From NCBI GenBank assembly GCA_002313925.1, contig DCAZ01000011.1, forward strand, positions 1,758 to 12,928: DNA of 11,171 nucleotides, in the 5' to 3' direction. A program made the position numbers and the translations under genes. The notes under the pieces are model-generated. The model was not told the DNA's origin and did not search any database. It saw nothing but the letters and a program-made list of their open reading frames with translations. Position 1 is the first letter of the stretch, and the number at the start of each line of letters is the position of its first letter. This DNA is from Gemmatimonadales bacterium UBA1120 (GTDB lineage: Bacteria > Gemmatimonadota > Gemmatimonadetes > Longimicrobiales > Gaopeijiaceae). This document shows, in pieces, positions 8,093 to 11,171 of the stretch.

Positions 8093-8312
8093 GAGACTCC
8101 CCCATAAAGTTATCTGGTGAGGTGGAAAGATGCAGGTATTTCTAGGCTTGGGACAACCTCTTGAAGTAACTCGGCTCATGTTGCTCAATACCCGAAAGCC
8201 AGGGTTTGACATAAAGAACAATCAACATATTGTGGCGCTTATCGGGAGTGCTGTCCTCGTGCGCAGGAGCGCGTTCGTTGAGATACCTTGTAGTCTCCAG
8301 ACGAGTTAGGTG
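8093..8312. promoter_or_regulatory. 220-base divergent intergenic region at the centre of the mirror-image locus
   Basis: This region separates the start codons of lipoproteins A and B, which are read away from each other, so it must hold both promoters. A good plus-strand promoter is visible inside it (8206-8233). On the minus strand only weak candidates are found, for example TAGAAA with a poor -35 about 60 bases before the A start. There is no obvious symmetry across the whole region, so the duplicated arms do not share a palindromic centre at this resolution. Confidence 0.5.
8206..8233 (+). promoter_or_regulatory. Sigma-70-like promoter for lipoprotein B
   Basis: A perfect TTGACA (8206-8211), a 16-base spacer and TATTGT (8228-8233) are present. 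Transcription would begin near 8240, leaving an untranslated leader of about 70 bases before the ATG at 8313. The following bases, GGCG, resemble the GCG after the candidate -10 of SusC copy 2 (TATTGTG in both). Confidence 0.55.
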
Positions 8313-8837
8313 ATGAATCGAGACCCTCAGACACACATTGGTTTGGTGGGAAGATCAAGATCGAGATTTCCAATCTTGTTTTGGATTTTAGTCATCGGTC
8401 TACAGGGTTGCTATAATTATTTGCCAACGGATTTTTCGGCTGCTCCGGTGGGGGCGGATCTTCGACTTTTTGTTGACCCTGAAGACGTCCCCGAATTAAG
8501 TGAAATCCCCGCCGGGGAAGCCCCCACCCCTGTCGTGCAAGGTACTCTTGTTGGTATTGAGGATGATGCACTCGTGCTGCGTGTTCCAGTTGCGAGTCGC
8601 CAACAGGGATTTCATACCCTTAGCCTGGGTCAGTCGATTCGCGTTCCCCATGATGGGATCATCTCGGCTCACTTGCGGGTGCTGGACGGGTTCAAGACCG
8701 TGGGGGTTGTGTCAGGTACAGTAGCCGCCGCCGCCCTGATTTTCGTTGGCTTAGAAGTCATCAACCCAGCACCGACGACTCCAGACGATGACCCTCCTGA
8801 ATTTCTGCTAACCCTCTTCTCAATTCCAATCGGGTGA
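8313..8837 (+). CDS. Lipoprotein B, uncharacterised family paired with SusC (paralogue of A)
   Basis: The gene encodes 174 residues from ATG 8313; a GTG directly before it is possible, and the Shine-Dalgarno sequence is weak (TTAGG). An Arg-rich n-region (14-18) precedes a hydrophobic segment ending in LQGC, giving lipidated Cys33. The mature protein starts CYNYLPTDF. From that Cys onward, 60 of 107 positions match lipoprotein A without gaps (hand count). The most conserved block is IISAxLRVLDGFKT (117-130), followed by a hydrophobic helix (129-150), an acidic Pro-rich linker (PTTPDDDPPE) and the same C-terminal IPIG. The core strands, such as VVQGTLVGIEDDALVLRVPV (74-93), look like a small SH3- or Sm-like barrel; this is only a pattern impression. 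Codon use is less GC-rich than in A: 25 of the first 60 codons end in G or C, against 37 of 60 in A. The second SusC gene follows after 193 bases. Confidence 0.85.
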   Translation: MNRDPQTHIGLVGRSRSRFPILFWILVIGLQGCYNYLPTDFSAAPVGADLRLFVDPEDVPELSEIPAGEAPTPVVQGTLVGIEDDALVLRVPVASRQQGFHTLSLGQSIRVPHDGIISAHLRVLDGFKTVGVVSGTVAAAALIFVGLEVINPAPTTPDDDPPEFLLTLFSIPIG

Positions 8838-8883
8838 TCTGCGGCTACCAGTTTATGGAAGCCCAAGAGATTTCTGTAGCGAT

Positions 8884-8906
8884 TTGAGTATTGGTAGTGT
8901 ACTCAA
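8884..8906. promoter_or_regulatory. Perfect inverted repeat, possible operator of SusC copy 2
   Basis: TTGAGTA (8884-8890) and TACTCAA (8900-8906) are exact reverse complements separated by 9 bases. The right arm continues into a second dyad, TCAAG (8903-8907) with CTTGA (8915-8919), that reaches into the -35 candidate. No T run follows, so it is more like a binding site for a dimeric regulator than a terminator. Confidence 0.45.
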
Positions 8907-8915
8907 GGGGTTCAC

Positions 8916-8945
8916 TTGACTATAAGGAAACTGCTCAGGTATTGT
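8916..8945 (+). promoter_or_regulatory. Candidate promoter of SusC copy 2
   Basis: TTGACT (8916-8921) and TATTGT (8940-8945) are separated by 18 bases, close to the sigma-70 pattern. The -10 element and the next base (TATTGTG) equal those of the lipoprotein B promoter. It lies directly behind the inverted repeat at 8884-8906, which would suit repression or activation at this site. Confidence 0.45.
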
Positions 8946-9017
8946 GCGTTTCCACTTAACATTTCGTGCTCCCCATCGCTGGTATCTCAAGGAGCACAGG
9001 ACTCCGACTACCAGGGG

Positions 9018-9023
9018 AAGGAG
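9018..9023 (+). promoter_or_regulatory. Strong ribosome binding site of SusC copy 2
   Basis: AAGGAG lies 7 bases before the ATG at 9031, the best Shine-Dalgarno match among the genes in the window. It fixes the start of the second SusC gene. Confidence 0.7.
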
Positions 9024-9030
9024 CGTATTG

Positions 9031-11171
9031 ATGGGCGCTAATCGGGTTTTCGTGGGCACGGCTTTGGCTGTGCTGATGGCACTCGTAACTATCTCAGTGG
9101 AAGCTCAAGCTCAAAACGGCCAGATCGTCGGTCAGGTGACCGCCGGTCAGACGGGTGCTCCGCTCAGTGAGGTACAGGTCTACCTGCCGGGAACCGGCCT
9201 TGGTGTTCTTACTCGGCAGAATGGGCGATTCATTCTGCTCAATGTTCCACCTGGTACGTATGAGTTGACGGCTGAACGGATCGGTCTTGGCTCGGTGACT
9301 GGACAGATTTCTGTGGCTGCTGGCCAGACGGTTGAGGCCGACTTCTCGATGCAGTCCGTGGCACTTGGTCTCGATGAGATTGTGGTCACTGGTACAGCCG
9401 GAGCGGCCAGGCGTCGGGAGATCGGGAACACGGTATCACAGATTGACGTTCCGAACCTGCCTGAGCGACCGGTACTAGTATCTGATCTCTTACAGGCTGC
9501 GGCTCCAGGGCTCGATGTGTATGGGGGCGGAACTATTGGACAGAGTAAGATCATCCGGCTACGAGGCGAGAGTAGTGTCTCCCTGAGTAACCATCCCCTC
9601 GTGTACATTGATGGTGTTCGGATTCGAAGTGAGCCCCTTCCTGACATCAATCCACCCGACAGACGTGGTGGTCGTAGTGCAAACGTCGCGGTCAGCCCGC
9701 TCGACAACATCAATCCCAACGACATCGAGCGAATTGAGATTATTAAAGGATCAGCCGCTACTACGCTTTACGGGACCGAAGCCTCGGCAGGTGTCATCCA
9801 GGTCTTTACGAAGAGGGGTACCCAGGGCACCCCTGTCTGGACTGCAGAACTCCAGGGCGGCAAGTCCTGGAGTCGGGAGTTCGGCGTTGTGGGATCAGGT
9901 GTACCATATAACAACATGGAGCACTGGCTGTGCACGGGAATCTATACCTGTGGAGAGTACGCCAATCAGTCTTACGCACAGCACTACAATCTTTCAGTCA
10001 GGGGCGGCGGCCAGGACCTACGGTACTTCATCTCAGGGTCCTTTGTTGACCAGCAGGGCTATCTGACAAACGACACCGAAGAGAAATATGCCGTTCGTGG
10101 CAACTTTACTATGGCTCCCGCTGAGAACATGACCATACAGTGGAACACTGCATACGTGAACCAGTTGTTGACCATGACAAACGGGCAGAATAACGCCCAG
10201 GGCATCACGCTGAACGCGTTCCGGGCGGAACGTAACTACTTTGGTACAGGTGACCCCGCTGTTCTCAATGAACTCATGGATCAGAGGCTCGATCAGGGTG
10301 TTGAGCGCATGACTACCGGCGGAGTAATTACCTACGCGCCGATGGAAAACCTCACGAACCGGCTCACAGTTGGCTACGACTGGAGCCAACAAGAGCATCG
10401 TAACCTCAGGCCGTTTGCTTGGAAGCAGGTCCCGTTGGGTGCGCTGCTGAACAACACGTTCCAAAGTCGGGTGCTCTCGTTTGACTACGTTGGCACGGTC
10501 ACGTTTGGCATCACAGCCAACTTGCTTGGAATGGAAGTGCCCATTCGATCGAACTTCTCGTGGGGCGGGCAGGCCACTGGCGTAGACGAGCGCACGGTCG
10601 AGGCGTTTGGTGAAAACTTCCCTGGAGCGGCTGCGCCGACAGTGAATTCTGCCTCCATCACCCAGGGATTTGAGGTACGGCAGAAGATCTGGAATTCAGG
10701 CTTCTTTTTCCAAAATGTTTTCGACATCGCAGACAAGTACTTTTTGACGGTCGGCACGCGGGTAGACGGTAACAGTGCCTTTGGTAAAGGGTTCGGCCTG
10801 CAGGTTTATCCAAAAGCCAGCGCTTCTTGGATCGTATCCGACGAGTCTTTCTACCCTGACATCGGTGAGATGAAATTGCGAGCAGCTTTTGGGCGTTCGG
10901 GTCGAGCACCTGGGGCGTTCGACGCTGTGCGGACATGGAGTCCAGTAGGTTTGGCAGGAAATCCAGCTTTTGTTCCGGAGAACGTAGGGAACGACGCTGT
11001 TGGTCCAGAAGTTACAGAAGAGCTCGAATACGGAGCTGATGCCTCGTGGTGGGACAACCGGATTGAAACGAGCTTCACGTATTACAAACAGATCACAAAC
11101 GACGCACTGCTTAACGTTCCACAGGTTCCGTCAACAGGATTTACGAACAGCGTCCTTACCAACATTGGTAA
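9031..11171 (+). CDS. SusC/RagA-type TonB-linked outer-membrane receptor, copy 2 (C-terminus cut off by the window edge)
   Basis: The frame stays open from ATG 9031 to the right edge: 713 full codons and two bases of the next. By comparison with copy 1, about 265 C-terminal residues lie beyond the window. A signal peptide (1-27, cut after QA) precedes the regulatory-like beta-sandwich (about 30-110), LDEIVVTGT (114-122) and the plug (about 126-263) with VYIDGVRIR and IERIEIIKGSAATTLYG; barrel strands follow. It is colinear with copy 1: over the 36 plug residues from NPNDIERI to FTKRG, 32 are identical. It keeps the loop cysteines of HWLCTGIYTCG (301 and 307) but is 8 residues shorter just before them. 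About 35 of its first 60 codons end in G or C, against 41 in copy 1. The gene after it, possibly a SusD partner, is outside the window. Confidence 0.95.
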   Translation, partial: MGANRVFVGTALAVLMALVTISVEAQAQNGQIVGQVTAGQTGAPLSEVQVYLPGTGLGVLTRQNGRFILLNVPPGTYELTAERIGLGSVTGQISVAAGQTVEADFSMQSVALGLDEIVVTGTAGAARRREIGNTVSQIDVPNLPERPVLVSDLLQAAAPGLDVYGGGTIGQSKIIRLRGESSVSLSNHPLVYIDGVRIRSEPLPDINPPDRRGGRSANVAVSPLDNINPNDIERIEIIKGSAATTLYGTEASAGVIQVFTKRGTQGTPVWTAELQGGKSWSREFGVVGSGVPYNNMEHWLCTGIYTCGEYANQSYAQHYNLSVRGGGQDLRYFISGSFVDQQGYLTNDTEEKYAVRGNFTMAPAENMTIQWNTAYVNQLLTMTNGQNNAQGITLNAFRAERNYFGTGDPAVLNELMDQRLDQGVERMTTGGVITYAPMENLTNRLTVGYDWSQQEHRNLRPFAWKQVPLGALLNNTFQSRVLSFDYVGTVTFGITANLLGMEVPIRSNFSWGGQATGVDERTVEAFGENFPGAAAPTVNSASITQGFEVRQKIWNSGFFFQNVFDIADKYFLTVGTRVDGNSAFGKGFGLQVYPKASASWIVSDESFYPDIGEMKLRAAFGRSGRAPGAFDAVRTWSPVGLAGNPAFVPENVGNDAVGPEVTEELEYGADASWWDNRIETSFTYYKQITNDALLNVPQVPSTGFTNSVLTNIG

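Larger units (their letters stand above)
8838..9030. promoter_or_regulatory. Intergenic region between lipoprotein B and SusC copy 2
   Basis: This 193-base gap holds a perfect inverted repeat (8884-8906), overlapping CTCAA/TTGA half sites up to 8919, a promoter candidate at 8916-8945 and the strong ribosome binding site of SusC copy 2. No T-tract terminator follows the lipoprotein B stop, so read-through from lipoprotein B is also possible. Confidence 0.5.

Noticed and set aside
8093..8221. N-terminal extension of lipoprotein A to the open-frame limit at 8221
   Set aside because: It would place about 64 mostly polar residues before the lipobox. The TTG at 8092 has a ribosome binding site and matches the start of lipoprotein B.
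8884..8906. The inverted repeat as a terminator of lipoprotein B
   Set aside because: The stem is AT-rich, only 7 base pairs, and is not followed by a T run. An operator reading fits better.

Overview
The window looks like chromosomal DNA of a Gemmatimonadota-type bacterium (inference). It has moderately GC-rich coding DNA, SusC/SusD-type outer-membrane uptake proteins of the short, Bacteroidota-like but non-Bacteroidetes flavour, lipoproteins with classical lipoboxes, and a secreted sortilin/BNR-repeat protein of a kind abundant in that phylum. No RNA genes, transposases, CRISPR arrays or integration sites were seen.

Layout. The left part (1-8092) is read leftward. In order of transcription it holds lipoprotein A (8092-7598), a 304-base leader region, a complete SusC-type TonB-linked receptor (7293-4357), a SusD-type surface lipoprotein 12 bases later (4344-2905), a strong hairpin terminator (2842-2869), a small PKD-domain lipoprotein (2817-2419), and a large sortilin-like beta-propeller protein that runs off the left edge (2244 to 1, first 748 residues). 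The right part is read rightward: lipoprotein B (8313-8837), then a second SusC receptor (9031 to the right edge, first 713 residues).

The main observation is that the two parts mirror each other. Lipoproteins A and B are paralogues (60 of 107 aligned positions identical by hand count). The two SusC proteins are also paralogues, colinear along all the sequence visible. The locus is therefore a head-to-head, inverted duplication of a [small lipoprotein]-[SusC] cassette around a 220-base divergent intergenic region. Only the left arm shows its SusD partner; the right arm leaves the window before one could appear. The two arms differ in codon composition: the right arm uses fewer G/C-ending codons in both genes.

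How it may work together (inference). SusC forms the TonB-energised outer-membrane channel and SusD its substrate-capturing lid. The PKD lipoprotein and the sortilin-like propeller protein are probably exported surface or periplasmic binding partners. The small lipoprotein family has a probable beta-rich core and a C-terminal membrane-like helix, and its position before both receptors suggests an accessory role. The substrate cannot be read from this window, because no recognisable glycosidase, peptidase or regulator is present.
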